In this document: positions 1 through 9,643 of the stretch, piece by piece
Position numbering within the stretch: the first letter of the stretch is position 1
Layout: each line of letters opens with the position of its first letter
Origin: Bacillus alkalicellulosilyticus
GTDB taxonomy: Bacteria > Bacillota > Bacilli > Bacillales > Bacillaceae_F
Direction: 5' to 3'
NCBI RefSeq assembly: GCF_002019795.1
Contig: NZ_KV917381.1
Location: 2,698,068-2,762,067 of the forward strand
DNA length: 64,000 nucleotides
Translations under genes and position numbers: made by a program
Notes under the pieces: generated by a model
Databases searched by the model: none
What the model was told of the DNA's origin: nothing
The model's input: the letters and a program-made list of their open reading frames with translations, nothing else

Positions 1-484
1 CTATACAATGATAGGGCCAAATGCATAGATTTTTATTACTATTTTCTTCAAGTAAATTAAGATAGGACAAGCTCTCAATAGGATGATAGACGGCCTTCCA
101 TTTTTGTTCTCGAACTTCTTGTGATGTAATGACTGTCAAAGGAGCAGGGTGTCGTCCTTCATTATCAACCCACCAGCTGGGGTGAAAGATTTGATTGAGT
201 CTATGCGTGTCTAAAGACACTGCTATTTTAGAAATTTTATTGATATGATTGAAAATAAAACGGGTCGTATTTTCTACATCTTTGTGGGAATTAGGTACAG
301 GTAATGCCCCAGTCTCCATGAAATCATATTGAATGTCAATCCCAATAAATAGCCTTTTTCTTTTATCACCGGCTCCTTCAGTAATCGATTCGTTTTCACT
401 TAATTGATAGAGCTCATGTACTGATTTCTCATTAGATAATCCGATTTCACTTACTGTAACAATCTGACCAAACGCTGTTCTCAT
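1..484 (-). CDS. Nicotinamidase/isochorismatase-family cysteine hydrolase (partial)
   Basis: Read on the minus strand from ATG at 484, this frame stays open to the window edge (161 codons), so the C-terminus is missing. An N-terminal extension of about 45 residues precedes the family core. The core is visible as GIDIQYDFMETGALPVP (aspartate nucleophile-activating strand), SLDTHRLNQIFHPSWW (TxDxHxxxHxSF-like metal and substrate region) and, at the edge, CIWPYHCI (WPxHCIxGT motif). These match nicotinamidases (PncA, nicotinamide to nicotinate in NAD salvage) better than isochorismatases, but the catalytic cysteine segment lies outside the window. The extension makes it longer at the N-terminus than typical PncA, so another amidase specificity is possible. 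Confidence 0.72.
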   Translation of the reverse strand, partial: MRTAFGQIVTVSEIGLSNEKSVHELYQLSENESITEGAGDKRKRLFIGIDIQYDFMETGALPVPNSHKDVENTTRFIFNHINKISKIAVSLDTHRLNQIFHPSWWVDNEGRHPAPLTVITSQEVREQKWKAVYHPIESLSYLNLLEENSNKNLCIWPYHCI

Positions 485-738
485 GATACCTCTCCCATCA
501 CTATTTATTTCTTCAAGTGTACACTTTCTAAAAAGTAGAGTAAATAAACTAACAAACGTGTATGTTTTGATTGTGATTCACAAATATTAATGATATATTT
601 TTAGACGAAAATAGCTAAATAATAGTAAGATATGACAGTTGCACTATTTGACATACATAGATAATTCTCTGTTGCAAATGCTATATCCTACTTGCAGTTT
701 ATTTAGATACTTTCAAAAAAAATTAAGGGGGATTTTAC

Positions 739-1878
739 ATGAAGCATTTCAAATTATTTTTCTTAGCATTGGTTCTATTATTAGGAACAATGTTAGCTGC
801 TTGTGGAGCAGGCGGCGGAGACCAACAAGAAGAAGAACCACAACAAGAAGAACAACAACAAGAGGAACAAGAACAACCTGATGATGCAGCTGCTGAGGCT
901 CCTGCTGACTTTAAAGTAGCGATGGTTACAGACACTGGTGGAATTGATGATAAGTCATTTAACCAATCAGCTTGGGAAGGAATGAAACGGTTTGGTGGCG
1001 CGAATAACCTTGAAGAAGGCCACGGCTTTAAATACTTACAATCAGGAGATGCATCTGATTATGCTCCTAACTTAAATGCCCTTGTTCGTGAAGACTATGA
1101 TTTAATTTGGGCAATTGGATTTTTAATGGCTAGTGATATCAAAACCGTTGCTACACAACGTCCTGACAATCAATTTGCAATTGTTGATATGGTCGTTACT
1201 GGCGATGACGATGTACCATTATCAAATGTGGCTCATATTACATTTAAAGAACACGAAGGCTCATTCTTAGCAGGAGTAGTTGCTGGAATGCACTCTGAAT
1301 CAAATAAAATTGGTTTCGTTGGTGGAGTGGAAGGCGCGTTAATTAAAAAGTTTGAAAATGGTTTTAAAGCAGGGGTAAAAATGGTTAACCCTGATGCTGA
1401 AATCATCGTTCAATATGCTGAAGACTTTAATGATGAATCGAAAGGTCAACAAATTGCAAATGCAATGTACAGTCAAGGCGTAGATGTCATTTACCATGCT
1501 AGTGGTGGTACAGGAATTGGTGTGTTCACAGAGGCGAAAAACCGTAAACGTAATGGCGAAGATGTTTGGGTTATTGGTGTAGATAGTGACCAACATGAAG
1601 AAGGTATGCCTGAAAATGTTACATTAACTTCAATGATTAAACGTGTCGATAGAGCGATTGAATCAGTAACTGAACAAACAATGAGTGGTAACTTCCCAGG
1701 CGGAGATATCATTGAATATGGTTTAGAAGATGAGGGTGTGGGTATTGCTCAAACCCAAGATAATGTCTCTGAAGAAGCATTAGCTGCCGTTGATGAGTAT
1801 TCTGCAAAAATCAAAGCCGGTGAAATTCAAGTCCCTACTACGGATGAAGAATATGAAGAATTTTTAGCAAGTCGATAA
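739..1878 (+). CDS. nupN: BMP-family nucleoside-binding lipoprotein (NupN-like)
   Basis: Substrate-binding lipoprotein of a nucleoside ABC importer, 379 aa. A signal peptide ends in a lipobox (LAAC, lipidated Cys22). A low-complexity Gln/Glu linker (residues 29-45) then tethers the BMP/PnrA-like domain, which begins near FKVAMVTDTGGIDDKSFNQ, the family signature. The start has a strong GGGGG ribosome site. It heads a cluster with the matching ATPase and two permeases in the B. subtilis yufNOPQ (nupNOPQ, guanosine transporter) order. A 12-bp terminator-like hairpin directly after the gene probably lets the abundant binding protein be made in excess. Nucleoside specificity is inferred from family and order. 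Confidence 0.88.
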   Translation: MKHFKLFFLALVLLLGTMLAACGAGGGDQQEEEPQQEEQQQEEQEQPDDAAAEAPADFKVAMVTDTGGIDDKSFNQSAWEGMKRFGGANNLEEGHGFKYLQSGDASDYAPNLNALVREDYDLIWAIGFLMASDIKTVATQRPDNQFAIVDMVVTGDDDVPLSNVAHITFKEHEGSFLAGVVAGMHSESNKIGFVGGVEGALIKKFENGFKAGVKMVNPDAEIIVQYAEDFNDESKGQQIANAMYSQGVDVIYHASGGTGIGVFTEAKNRKRNGEDVWVIGVDSDQHEEGMPENVTLTSMIKRVDRAIESVTEQTMSGNFPGGDIIEYGLEDEGVGIAQTQDNVSEEALAAVDEYSAKIKAGEIQVPTTDEEYEEFLASR

Positions 1879-1894
1879 CTTTATCTTACATTAG

Positions 1895-1928
1895 CAAAGG
1901 CTAGTTCCAGAACTAGCCTTTGTTTTAA
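1895..1928 (+). terminator. Intergenic terminator/attenuator after the binding-protein gene
   Basis: A perfect 12-bp stem (CAAAGGCTAGTT / AACTAGCCTTTG) with a 4-nt loop is followed by TTTTAATA. It sits between the lipoprotein gene and the ATPase gene and may allow partial read-through. Confidence 0.75.
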
Positions 1929-1960
1929 TAAGAAAAACGCAAAGCCGTTTTGATTAATTG

Positions 1961-2045
1961 TGATGAGCGTAGCCACTGCCTCTTTTTAAAAGTGCTTTAA
2001 TAAGTGCACTTCTTATTAAAGTACGCGCAGTGAGCGAAGCCATCA
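1961..2045. repeat. Dispersed structured repeat, copy 1
   Basis: About 85 bp. Outer arms GATG / CATC flank the conserved internal-loop strands AGCGTAGC and AGCGAAGC. Next comes a second stem, CACTGC / GCAGTG, then a T-rich strand with CTTTTTAAAA and a central hairpin (CTTTAATAAG / CTTATTAAAG). Related copies lie near 17891, 40173, 50015 and 50147 and share the loop strands, while the stem sequences change in a compensating way. Confidence 0.7.
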
Positions 2046-2148
2046 CTCTTCCTGAGTTACTTTAACAAGCATCATTGAGAAACCCAATTTTTTTACTCAC
2101 TCTTAATTCTAAAAGTAAATAGCTATGTTGTCGTGGAGGTGAACGATT

Positions 2149-3678
2149 ATGAGTTATGTGATTGAAATGCGAAACATTCGCAAAGAATTTCCGGGTATTG
2201 TTGCCAATGATAATATTACTCTCCAAGTGAAGCAAGGAGAAATTCATGCACTATTAGGCGAAAACGGAGCTGGAAAGTCGACGCTAATGAACGTGTTGTT
2301 CGGCTTATACCAACCTGAACAAGGAGAAATCTACGTCAAAGGTGAAAAGGTAAATATAAGTGACCCTAATGTGGCCAATAATCTTGGAATTGGAATGGTG
2401 CATCAGCACTTTATGTTAGTTGATAAATTCACCGTTGCTGAAAATATTATATTAGGCAAAGAACCAACTACCTTTGGAAAAATTAATCTTCGTAAAGCTG
2501 CTAAGGACGTTGAGGAAATATCAAAACAATACGGTTTAGCCGTAAAAGCCAATGAAAAAATAGAAAACATTTCTGTCGGAATGCAGCAACGTGTCGAGAT
2601 ATTAAAAACGCTCTACCGTGGTGCTGACATCTTAATCTTTGACGAACCTACTGCTGTGTTAACTCCTCAAGAAATACAAGAGTTAATGCAAATTATGAAA
2701 ATGCTCGTCGCTGAAGGAAAATCAATCATTCTAATTACTCATAAACTAAAGGAAATAAAAGAGGTTTGTGACCGCTGTACTGTTATTCGCCGTGGAAAAG
2801 GAATTGGGACGGTTGATGTCGCTGACACAAGCGTGAATCAGTTAGCTGAAATGATGGTTGGACGTGAGGTTACATTCTCCGTAGATAAAACAGAAGCCGA
2901 ACCTCTTCAAACCGTCTTACATGTACAAAACATTATGATGAAAGACGACAGAGGAGTATCTTTACTACAGGACTTATCATTGGAAGTGAAGGCCGGGGAA
3001 ATCGTAGGAATCGCTGGAGTCGAAGGAAACGGCCAATCTGAGCTAATTGAGGCTATTGCTGGTTTGAAAAAGGTCGATAGTGGTTCGATACTACTAAACG
3101 ACAAGAACATTACCAACCTTCCTCCACGAAAAGTGACGGAAGCAGGCGTTGGGCATATTCCACAAGACCGTCATAAACATGGGCTTGTACTTGATTTTAC
3201 AGTAGGAGAAAACATTGTACTTCAAACGTATTATCAGCAACCATATTCTAAAAATGGCATTCTTACCTTTCCTGAAATTTATAAAAAAGCAAAAGAACTT
3301 ATCACAGACTATGATGTGCGAACGCCGAGCGAACATACTTTAGCCCGCGCTCTATCAGGTGGAAATCAACAAAAAGCGATTATTGCACGTGAAGTAGACC
3401 GCTCCCCTGATTTATTAATCGCAGCACAACCAACAAGAGGTCTTGATGTTGGGGCAATTGAAACGATCCATTCTCGTCTCATCAAGGAACGGGACAAAGG
3501 AAGAGCAGTGTTACTAGTCTCCCTTGAACTCGATGAAATCCTTAATGTAAGTGATCGAATTGCGGTTATTTATGAAGGAAAAATCGTTGCTGTAGTTGAT
3601 GCAAAAGACACGAATGAACGAGAGCTAGGTTTATTAATGGCCGGTGGTACAAAAGACAAGGACGGTGAAACGGCATGA
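2149..3678 (+). CDS. nupO: Nucleoside ABC transporter ATP-binding protein (NupO-like, double ATPase domain)
   Basis: A 509-aa protein with two ABC ATPase domains, as in sugar and nucleoside importers. Domain 1 has a canonical Walker A (GENGAGKST, about residue 37) and the H-loop segment ILITHKLKE. Domain 2 has the usual degenerate Walker A (GVEGNGQSE) and a clear signature LSGGNQQKAIIAREV. A GGAGGTG ribosome site precedes ATG 2149. It overlaps the first permease gene by 4 bp (ATGA), indicating translational coupling. It energises uptake of the ligand delivered by the upstream lipoprotein. Confidence 0.9.
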   Translation: MSYVIEMRNIRKEFPGIVANDNITLQVKQGEIHALLGENGAGKSTLMNVLFGLYQPEQGEIYVKGEKVNISDPNVANNLGIGMVHQHFMLVDKFTVAENIILGKEPTTFGKINLRKAAKDVEEISKQYGLAVKANEKIENISVGMQQRVEILKTLYRGADILIFDEPTAVLTPQEIQELMQIMKMLVAEGKSIILITHKLKEIKEVCDRCTVIRRGKGIGTVDVADTSVNQLAEMMVGREVTFSVDKTEAEPLQTVLHVQNIMMKDDRGVSLLQDLSLEVKAGEIVGIAGVEGNGQSELIEAIAGLKKVDSGSILLNDKNITNLPPRKVTEAGVGHIPQDRHKHGLVLDFTVGENIVLQTYYQQPYSKNGILTFPEIYKKAKELITDYDVRTPSEHTLARALSGGNQQKAIIAREVDRSPDLLIAAQPTRGLDVGAIETIHSRLIKERDKGRAVLLVSLELDEILNVSDRIAVIYEGKIVAVVDAKDTNERELGLLMAGGTKDKDGETA

Positions 3679-4730
3679 AAGAGTCATTAAAAAATAACGT
3701 TTCTCACATCCTCTTCCCGCTTATCGCTGTCTTGTTTGCAATTCTTATTGGTGCAATTATCATGCTCTTAACCGGATATAATCCAGTCACTGGTTATATC
3801 GCGATGATTGTTGGAATTTTTGGTGACTCGTATGTATTAGGTGAAACCATTCGAACAATGGCACCGTTGATTTTAGCAGGTCTCGCTGTTGGGTTTGCTT
3901 TTCGCACAGGCCTATTAAATATCGGTGTAGAAGGACAACTTATCGTAGGCTGGCTTGCTTCGGTTTATGTCGGGATCGCATTTAGCCTACCAACAGTGAT
4001 CCACTTGCCACTAGCGATAGCGGCTGGAGCTCTTGCTGGAGCTGTCTGGGGATTTATTCCGGGAATTTTAAAAGCGAGATTTCATGTTCATGAAGTTATT
4101 GTCACGATCATGATGAATTATATTGCCCTTTATACCGTTAACTATATAATCCGTTCCTATCTTCTTCAACCTGGGGAAAGAACAGAATCAATAAACCCTA
4201 CGGCTTCACTCGCTTCACCTTTTTTACAGTCGATTACCGACTTTTCGAGGCTTCATTACGGTATTATCGTTGCACTACTTGGGTGTGTCGTCATGTGGTT
4301 TATTTTATGGAAAACTTCAAAAGGGTTCGAGCTTCGTGCTGTTGGGTTTAACCAGCATGCTTCTCAATACGCAGGGATGAATGTGAAAAAGAACATTGTC
4401 CTTTCGATGATTATTTCTGGTGCATTTGCCGGAGTTGCTGGCTCAATGGAAGGCTTAGGAACGTATCAGTACATGACGATTATGCCTGGATTTACAGGTG
4501 TTGGCTTTGACGGCATTGCGGTTGCTCTTCTCGGTGCAAATACCGCAATAGGTACGCTACTTGCCGCTGGGTTGTTTGGAGGTCTTCAAATTGGGGCCTT
4601 GAATATGCAATCGCAAGCCGGTATTCCAACCGAGCTTGTTGATATTGTTATTGCTTTAATTATTTTCTTTGTTGCTTCTAGCTATTTAGTTCGCTGGATT
4701 GTCAGCCGTTTGAAAAAGGAGGGTGTATAA
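3675..4730 (+). CDS. nupP: Nucleoside ABC transporter permease 1 (NupP-like)
   Basis: A 351-aa polytopic membrane protein of the BPD_transp_2 family. The family hallmark RTGLLNIGVEGQLIVGWLAS is near residue 75, followed by alternating hydrophobic helices and ending in a basic tail. The start overlaps the ATPase stop and the gene ends immediately before the second permease, so the pair would form the heterodimeric channel. Orthology to YufP/NupP rests on family and gene order. Confidence 0.88.
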   Translation: MKESLKNNVSHILFPLIAVLFAILIGAIIMLLTGYNPVTGYIAMIVGIFGDSYVLGETIRTMAPLILAGLAVGFAFRTGLLNIGVEGQLIVGWLASVYVGIAFSLPTVIHLPLAIAAGALAGAVWGFIPGILKARFHVHEVIVTIMMNYIALYTVNYIIRSYLLQPGERTESINPTASLASPFLQSITDFSRLHYGIIVALLGCVVMWFILWKTSKGFELRAVGFNQHASQYAGMNVKKNIVLSMIISGAFAGVAGSMEGLGTYQYMTIMPGFTGVGFDGIAVALLGANTAIGTLLAAGLFGGLQIGALNMQSQAGIPTELVDIVIALIIFFVASSYLVRWIVSRLKKEGV

Positions 4731-4731
4731 G

Positions 4732-5691
4732 ATGGATTTCGCACAAGTTCTAGCACTAATAATTCCAGCCGCTATATTCTCAGCGGTCCCTCTCATTTTC
4801 ACTGGTCTAGGCGGTCTATTTAGTGAACGTTCTGGTGTTGTTAATATTGGATTAGAAGGCCTGATGGTCATGGGTGCCTTTGTTGGGATTGTCGCTACAT
4901 TAACGCTTGAAGGCATGGGACTCGGGGCGAGCTCACCATGGATTGCCCTGCTTTTTGCGATTGTCATTAGCGCGATTTTCTCTTTATTTCACGCTGTTGC
5001 TTCCATCACATTAAAAGCGGACCAAATTGTAAGTGGAGTTGCGCTTAACTTTTTAGCGGTAGGTTTAGCTGTCTTTTTAGTAAAGAACATTTACAATAAG
5101 GGACAAACCGATTTTATCCAAAATCGAATATATCCAACTCATGTTCCAGTACTAAGAGATATTCCATTTGTTGGTTTGTTTTTCACCAATGCGTATTTAA
5201 CTTCTTTACTTGCCTTACTCGCAGCTCTTGCTGTTTGGTATGTGGTCTTTAACACTCCGTTTGGGTTACGTCTTCGCTCTGTTGGAGAACATCCGATGGC
5301 CGCTGATACGATGGGAATTCAAGTAAACAAAATGCGTTATATTGGAGTTATGCTTAGTGGTGCCTTTGCGGGCATGGGGGGAGCCGTCTATGCCATTACC
5401 GTATCAGGTAACTTTTCAGCCGGAACCATTGCTGGGCAGGGATTCATGGCCCTCGCTGCCTTAATCTTTGGGAAATGGCACCCTATGGGTGTCCTAGGAG
5501 CCGCTTTATTCTTCGGGCTAGCTCAATCGTTAAGTATTGTCGGCCAGCATATTCCGTTGCTTGCCAACGTACCTCAAGTATTTTTATTAATTGCACCATA
5601 TGTATTAACGATTTTAGCCTTAGCCGGATTTGTAGGTCGAGCCGATGCTCCAAAAGCGATTGGCAAACCGTATGAAAAAGGGTCAAGATAA
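4732..5691 (+). CDS. nupQ: Nucleoside ABC transporter permease 2 (NupQ-like)
   Basis: A 319-aa membrane permease with the conserved ERSGVVNIGLEGLMVMGAF segment near the N-terminus and GAFAGMGGAVYA in the cytoplasmic coupling region. I chose ATG 4732 rather than the in-frame GTG 4723 because GGAGGG at 4717-4722 is 8-9 nt from the ATG and would overlap the GTG. Last gene of the importer operon, followed by a strong terminator. Confidence 0.88.
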   Translation: MDFAQVLALIIPAAIFSAVPLIFTGLGGLFSERSGVVNIGLEGLMVMGAFVGIVATLTLEGMGLGASSPWIALLFAIVISAIFSLFHAVASITLKADQIVSGVALNFLAVGLAVFLVKNIYNKGQTDFIQNRIYPTHVPVLRDIPFVGLFFTNAYLTSLLALLAALAVWYVVFNTPFGLRLRSVGEHPMAADTMGIQVNKMRYIGVMLSGAFAGMGGAVYAITVSGNFSAGTIAGQGFMALAALIFGKWHPMGVLGAALFFGLAQSLSIVGQHIPLLANVPQVFLLIAPYVLTILALAGFVGRADAPKAIGKPYEKGSR

Positions 5692-5703
5692 GTTTGATAG
5701 CAA

Positions 5704-5759
5704 AGAGGGTGTCTAAAGGGAAACATCAATCCCTTTAGACACCCTCTGTTTTCTCTTTT
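5704..5759 (+). terminator. Strong terminator after the nucleoside importer operon
   Basis: A 17-bp perfect stem (AGAGGGTGTCTAAAGGG and its complement) with a 10-nt loop and the tail GTTTTCTCTTTT. It lies between convergent operons and probably also stops the minus-strand vWA/tubulin operon. Confidence 0.88.
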
Positions 5760-5803
5760 AGAGTTATGTTATTAAACTTCCAATTCAACAAGGATTAGAA
5801 CTA

Positions 5804-8800
5804 TTAAATGAAGATCTTCTTCTCGCGATACAAATCAAATGGTGTTTCCAATTGAGAGCTTCTCTCCAAGCGTTGTACCATTTGCCTGTATCCTTCCCCG
5901 TATTCATCCTGACGTTTCATTAGTTGCTGGTGCAGGAATTCCGCATATTCTCGTTCCCCTAGCATTTTTACAAAATGTACCTCGACCCAACTTGCCAAAC
6001 CTTCAAGTTCTTCAATCGTCATATAATGGACATTCAGATTATCAAACTGCCATACATGAACAAATTCATGTGCTAGTGTCGTAAGGGCTTGAATGCGAGG
6101 TGCTCCATTTTCTAGATAGACGGTAATGTTTTTCTTGTCATCTATCGACGCCTTACCCACGATTCTCGGGTCATATTGCGGTGTTGGTATAAAAGGAATC
6201 CCACTTAATTCATGGATCGCTCTTGAATTTAAGAATTCAATATGAATGTGTCTCCTAAGCTGCACTTGAAGTTCTTCTGAAAAGTAATGACGGATTTGTT
6301 TTTCAAGTACTGGTAGCTCACTAACGTAATTGATTGCACTTTTTTTACAATGGAGACAACGGTCTCTTCCATCATCTAGTTGTTCAAACTCTGTGGCACG
6401 GTAATGACGAGCACAGAAATCACATTGCTTTTTCTCTACGTCTTCCTGATCAATCGTGTTCAAAGGTTCCATTTCTACAATGTTTTGACGGACGGTTCGT
6501 AAACTTGAATTAGGTAGGACTGCCTGTATCAATTGACCTGTTTCTTCTAAAGCAAACAAACCACCAATTTCTTCCTTTCCAAACCGTAAATACTCCCCGT
6601 GCTGCTCTTTATTTTCAAGGACCCACGCGATATAATCATCAACGATTTCAAGAACATGGCTCCAATTTTCTTGGATACTTTCAAGTAAACCGAGTTGTAA
6701 AGGAGAGTCTTCAAAGATATATATCGAGACCTCACGTTTAGAAGGCGCCTCAAAACTCGTGACTAGATTAGGAAAAATCCTTCTCATATGCTGTGCTTGT
6801 TCATCGTTTCCATCAAAGAAATCCCCATCTAGCTGAGTGGTAACAGCTAGGTACATGTACGAATGAGGAAACAGCGTATAAAAAGCTTCATTCAACAAAA
6901 AGGCTAATGTAAAGGAAATGGACTGCTGCTCTTCAATCGTCTCTCGATTTTTATGACGGAATGTCAGCTTCATGACCTTTCCATTTGAATACGTTCGCAG
7001 GACCTCCTTGCGTTCGTGTGGAGGAAGCTTCGTATACGTTGAGAGACCCTCGTTAAACGCAATTCCTTCATTAAAGGTATAGTACCCACTTGTAGAAACG
7101 ACATAAGGAACTTCTACAATAGCTGACTGCATTTGATATTGGGTAAAATACTTATCCTTTGCATGAACTTCAGGCCATGACCCGTGTAAATGGTATTTTC
7201 GATTTTGACGATACAATCGTTTCTCGGTTAAGTTCTCAAAGACAACATCAATCGTTTTTACAGTTTTATCAACGTTGCGAATCCGATAGAGTTGACCATC
7301 AAAGGCATGAAGTTGACCTACCAAATAATTTTGATAGAGATGACCTTCTAGTAGCTGTGACACCACTGTTCCTGTTTGATTCTTTATATCAAAAAATTGA
7401 CTCCAACCTTCAAGTAAGACTTCTTTTAAGCGTGAAGATATTTTATACGTCACCTTATCTTTAAATTGGTTTTTCTTTGATAGAAATAACCTTTCTTTCC
7501 GAACTTCAATCGCATGGCGATAGTCCTCTTGGCTTGAGAAACATTGCTGAAAAAAGACATTTAGGCCATTTATTACGGTTGTTTCATGGACTCCTGCTCT
7601 TGTCAAAATCCCATTAATCTCTTCCTCAGAAATATAGCCTTGGGACATTCGTTCTAACAAGAAATAAGCGACTCCCCATCGTGATTGTGTTAATCTTGGT
7701 GCCATCGGAGAAATTTTTCGATTATTTCCAAGATAATAGGAAATCGTACTTGCTAAATAATCACGAAGTAAATAAGGCGGACTCACCACCTGAACAAATA
7801 AATCTTGTGTCCCGTTTGACCACCATTGTGTCAGAGTATCGACTAAGTTATAGTTAGAATCTCTCACGATTAATAGCGCATGTTTGGACATAGGCACTTC
7901 CCAATAATGCTTATGAAAGTGGTATTTTTGCTTCATTGAATCCAGTAATATAGATGGCACACCAAATTCTAGGAGATGCTCTTTATTACCAATTAATTCA
8001 TCTACGCTTTCATACACTGGATTTTTATCCTGATATAAAAAATGAATGTTCGCAATGTCATTTTTTAAAGGAATGACCGAGAGAACAACTTCTGGTTCGA
8101 TGATTCGATGGGTAAGCTTAGGAAAAATTTTAGAATGGAAGCGCTCGTTCCCTTCCTTTTTCCAAATGATATAATAAAAATCTTTGCTTCTAGGCAATGT
8201 CACTACTGTATTTTCTGTATTGGCTTTAGTAATCTTTTTAAAGGCAACCTCTAAACCTTCATACCACTGCGACATAATGATAAACTGAGCCTTTTGCTGT
8301 TGCTGGTCTTGAAGACGTAAAACAAACGTATGCAAGAGCGTACTGTGCTCACTTAACACCCTTTCTGCTTCAATCATAACAACTGCTTCAAATTGGGCAG
8401 TGCCATTTAAATGTTGAATAAAATCATAAAACGATTTTTGTGAAAGATTTTCTGGTGTCACCACGAGAACATCGGTATCAATATTATTCTCGATTGCTTC
8501 CTCAAGCGTTGTTATATTCCACAAAAACTCAAGACCCGTTTCTTTTTGTAACCCTTTATGAATCCAATCGACCCCTATTTTGGCTGCTTGATAATCTTTT
8601 ACGATGACAAGAATTTTCTTATTTTTTACAAGTAAATTATCGATGGCAGGAAACAAATAATGCCCCCACTCATCATAGACTGGGTCTTCGATTAACACAT
8701 CCTGGTCATTTAAAATCTGTTGTAAAACATCCGTATGACTCGAACGTAAAGTTACCCCTTTTATTCGAAGTTGTTTACATATCGCTTTAAACTGAGCATC

Positions 8801-9643
8801 CTCTTCCTCTTCGCCATGAATGGTTGGAACATGTGATTCAAGTGAAGAAAGCGATTGTAGTTGTCCATGTGCAGCGATTCGTTCTGGCCACGTTTCTTGA
8901 TACATTTCATATAACTCTTTATATTGTGCCTTTGTTGTCGATATCGCATCTCTTCCTGTCATGCTACCTTTACGAAACTGCGGTCTGTCTCCACCTAAAA
9001 ACCAGGCACATTCAAGCAACAAGAGTAAGGATAATGCTGGATACGTAGGTAAGAACAAAATTAACCACGTCAAATCAAAAGAGACCGACAATATATAGAG
9101 AGAAACCATGATAGCTGGAATGATACTTAACAGTAAAAACATCTTTCTTGGGAAAAACCATTCTGGCTTTAATGTAATGTCATGAATCCCCTGTTGATAG
9201 GCTAGTGCGACAGTGTGGTCTTCTCCTTTTTTCACGATAAGTTTTGTGCGTATCGATTCAGGGAGAGAGTGAATTAGTTTAACAAACCATGAATTTTTCT
9301 GAACCTTCGCCTTACCACCCGATAGCAGTCTGTGAAAGAAAGAGGTGATTTTGTCTACTAATTTCCAAACATACTTGATTACAAAAAAGACAAGCAACAG
9401 AAAGAGATTATAAAATAAAACGGTATACGACTCTAAAAACGGATACGTCTCAAATAAATACTCAACTAACTCATTTGAAAATATAAAATCTAGGTGAAGT
9501 ACAGCAAGTGAAAACACTACAGCAATCAATGGGAGCCACAGTTGTTTATGCCTTTCTGACTTTTTGTAATTAGTCATCCATAACATCCCAACGATGACCA
9601 TAAATACGACTACACCATAAAACATAATCATTGTTGGGCTCAT
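5804..9643 (-). CDS. Membrane protein with degenerate SF2-helicase-like region and DA1-like zinc peptidase C-terminus
   Basis: A 1279-aa protein. Five hydrophobic segments lie at about 5-25, 36-56, 70-92, 168-188 and 192-216. Residues about 300-660 have the layout of a DEAD-like helicase but without catalytic motifs: EDPVYDEWGHYLFPAI stands where Walker A would be, VVMIEAERVL replaces DEAD, and QFIIMSQW replaces the SAT motif. About 880-1010 vaguely resembles the DUF1998 region of MrfA-type helicases. Residues 1074-1099 hold two CxxC pairs (CDFC, CLHC), followed by HEFVH (1192-1196) and EELEG (1211-1215). That is the LIM-plus-HExxH...EEG layout of DA1 peptidases (DA1 LAHEMMHAW, VEEGIC). I infer an active zincin on an inactive helicase scaffold at the membrane. 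The start overlaps the preceding stop (ATGA). Last gene of the four-gene operon. Confidence 0.8.
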   Translation of the reverse strand: MSPTMIMFYGVVVFMVIVGMLWMTNYKKSERHKQLWLPLIAVVFSLAVLHLDFIFSNELVEYLFETYPFLESYTVLFYNLFLLLVFFVIKYVWKLVDKITSFFHRLLSGGKAKVQKNSWFVKLIHSLPESIRTKLIVKKGEDHTVALAYQQGIHDITLKPEWFFPRKMFLLLSIIPAIMVSLYILSVSFDLTWLILFLPTYPALSLLLLLECAWFLGGDRPQFRKGSMTGRDAISTTKAQYKELYEMYQETWPERIAAHGQLQSLSSLESHVPTIHGEEEEDAQFKAICKQLRIKGVTLRSSHTDVLQQILNDQDVLIEDPVYDEWGHYLFPAIDNLLVKNKKILVIVKDYQAAKIGVDWIHKGLQKETGLEFLWNITTLEEAIENNIDTDVLVVTPENLSQKSFYDFIQHLNGTAQFEAVVMIEAERVLSEHSTLLHTFVLRLQDQQQQKAQFIIMSQWYEGLEVAFKKITKANTENTVVTLPRSKDFYYIIWKKEGNERFHSKIFPKLTHRIIEPEVVLSVIPLKNDIANIHFLYQDKNPVYESVDELIGNKEHLLEFGVPSILLDSMKQKYHFHKHYWEVPMSKHALLIVRDSNYNLVDTLTQWWSNGTQDLFVQVVSPPYLLRDYLASTISYYLGNNRKISPMAPRLTQSRWGVAYFLLERMSQGYISEEEINGILTRAGVHETTVINGLNVFFQQCFSSQEDYRHAIEVRKERLFLSKKNQFKDKVTYKISSRLKEVLLEGWSQFFDIKNQTGTVVSQLLEGHLYQNYLVGQLHAFDGQLYRIRNVDKTVKTIDVVFENLTEKRLYRQNRKYHLHGSWPEVHAKDKYFTQYQMQSAIVEVPYVVSTSGYYTFNEGIAFNEGLSTYTKLPPHERKEVLRTYSNGKVMKLTFRHKNRETIEEQQSISFTLAFLLNEAFYTLFPHSYMYLAVTTQLDGDFFDGNDEQAQHMRRIFPNLVTSFEAPSKREVSIYIFEDSPLQLGLLESIQENWSHVLEIVDDYIAWVLENKEQHGEYLRFGKEEIGGLFALEETGQLIQAVLPNSSLRTVRQNIVEMEPLNTIDQEDVEKKQCDFCARHYRATEFEQLDDGRDRCLHCKKSAINYVSELPVLEKQIRHYFSEELQVQLRRHIHIEFLNSRAIHELSGIPFIPTPQYDPRIVGKASIDDKKNITVYLENGAPRIQALTTLAHEFVHVWQFDNLNVHYMTIEELEGLASWVEVHFVKMLGEREYAEFLHQQLMKRQDEYGEGYRQMVQRLERSSQLETPFDLYREKKIFI

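Noticed and set aside
671-738. SigA promoter directly upstream of the lipoprotein gene
   Set aside because: A TTGACA at 648-653 has no -10 box at 16-18 bp; the next AT-rich box is about 28 bp away.
639-881. Arg/Thr-rich open frame overlapping the lipoprotein gene
   Set aside because: Frame-shifted reading of the Gln/Glu linker codons of the lipoprotein gene.
7159-7464. 101-aa plus-strand open frame inside the pseudo-helicase gene
   Set aside because: Antisense to a long conserved-looking gene, without start signals.
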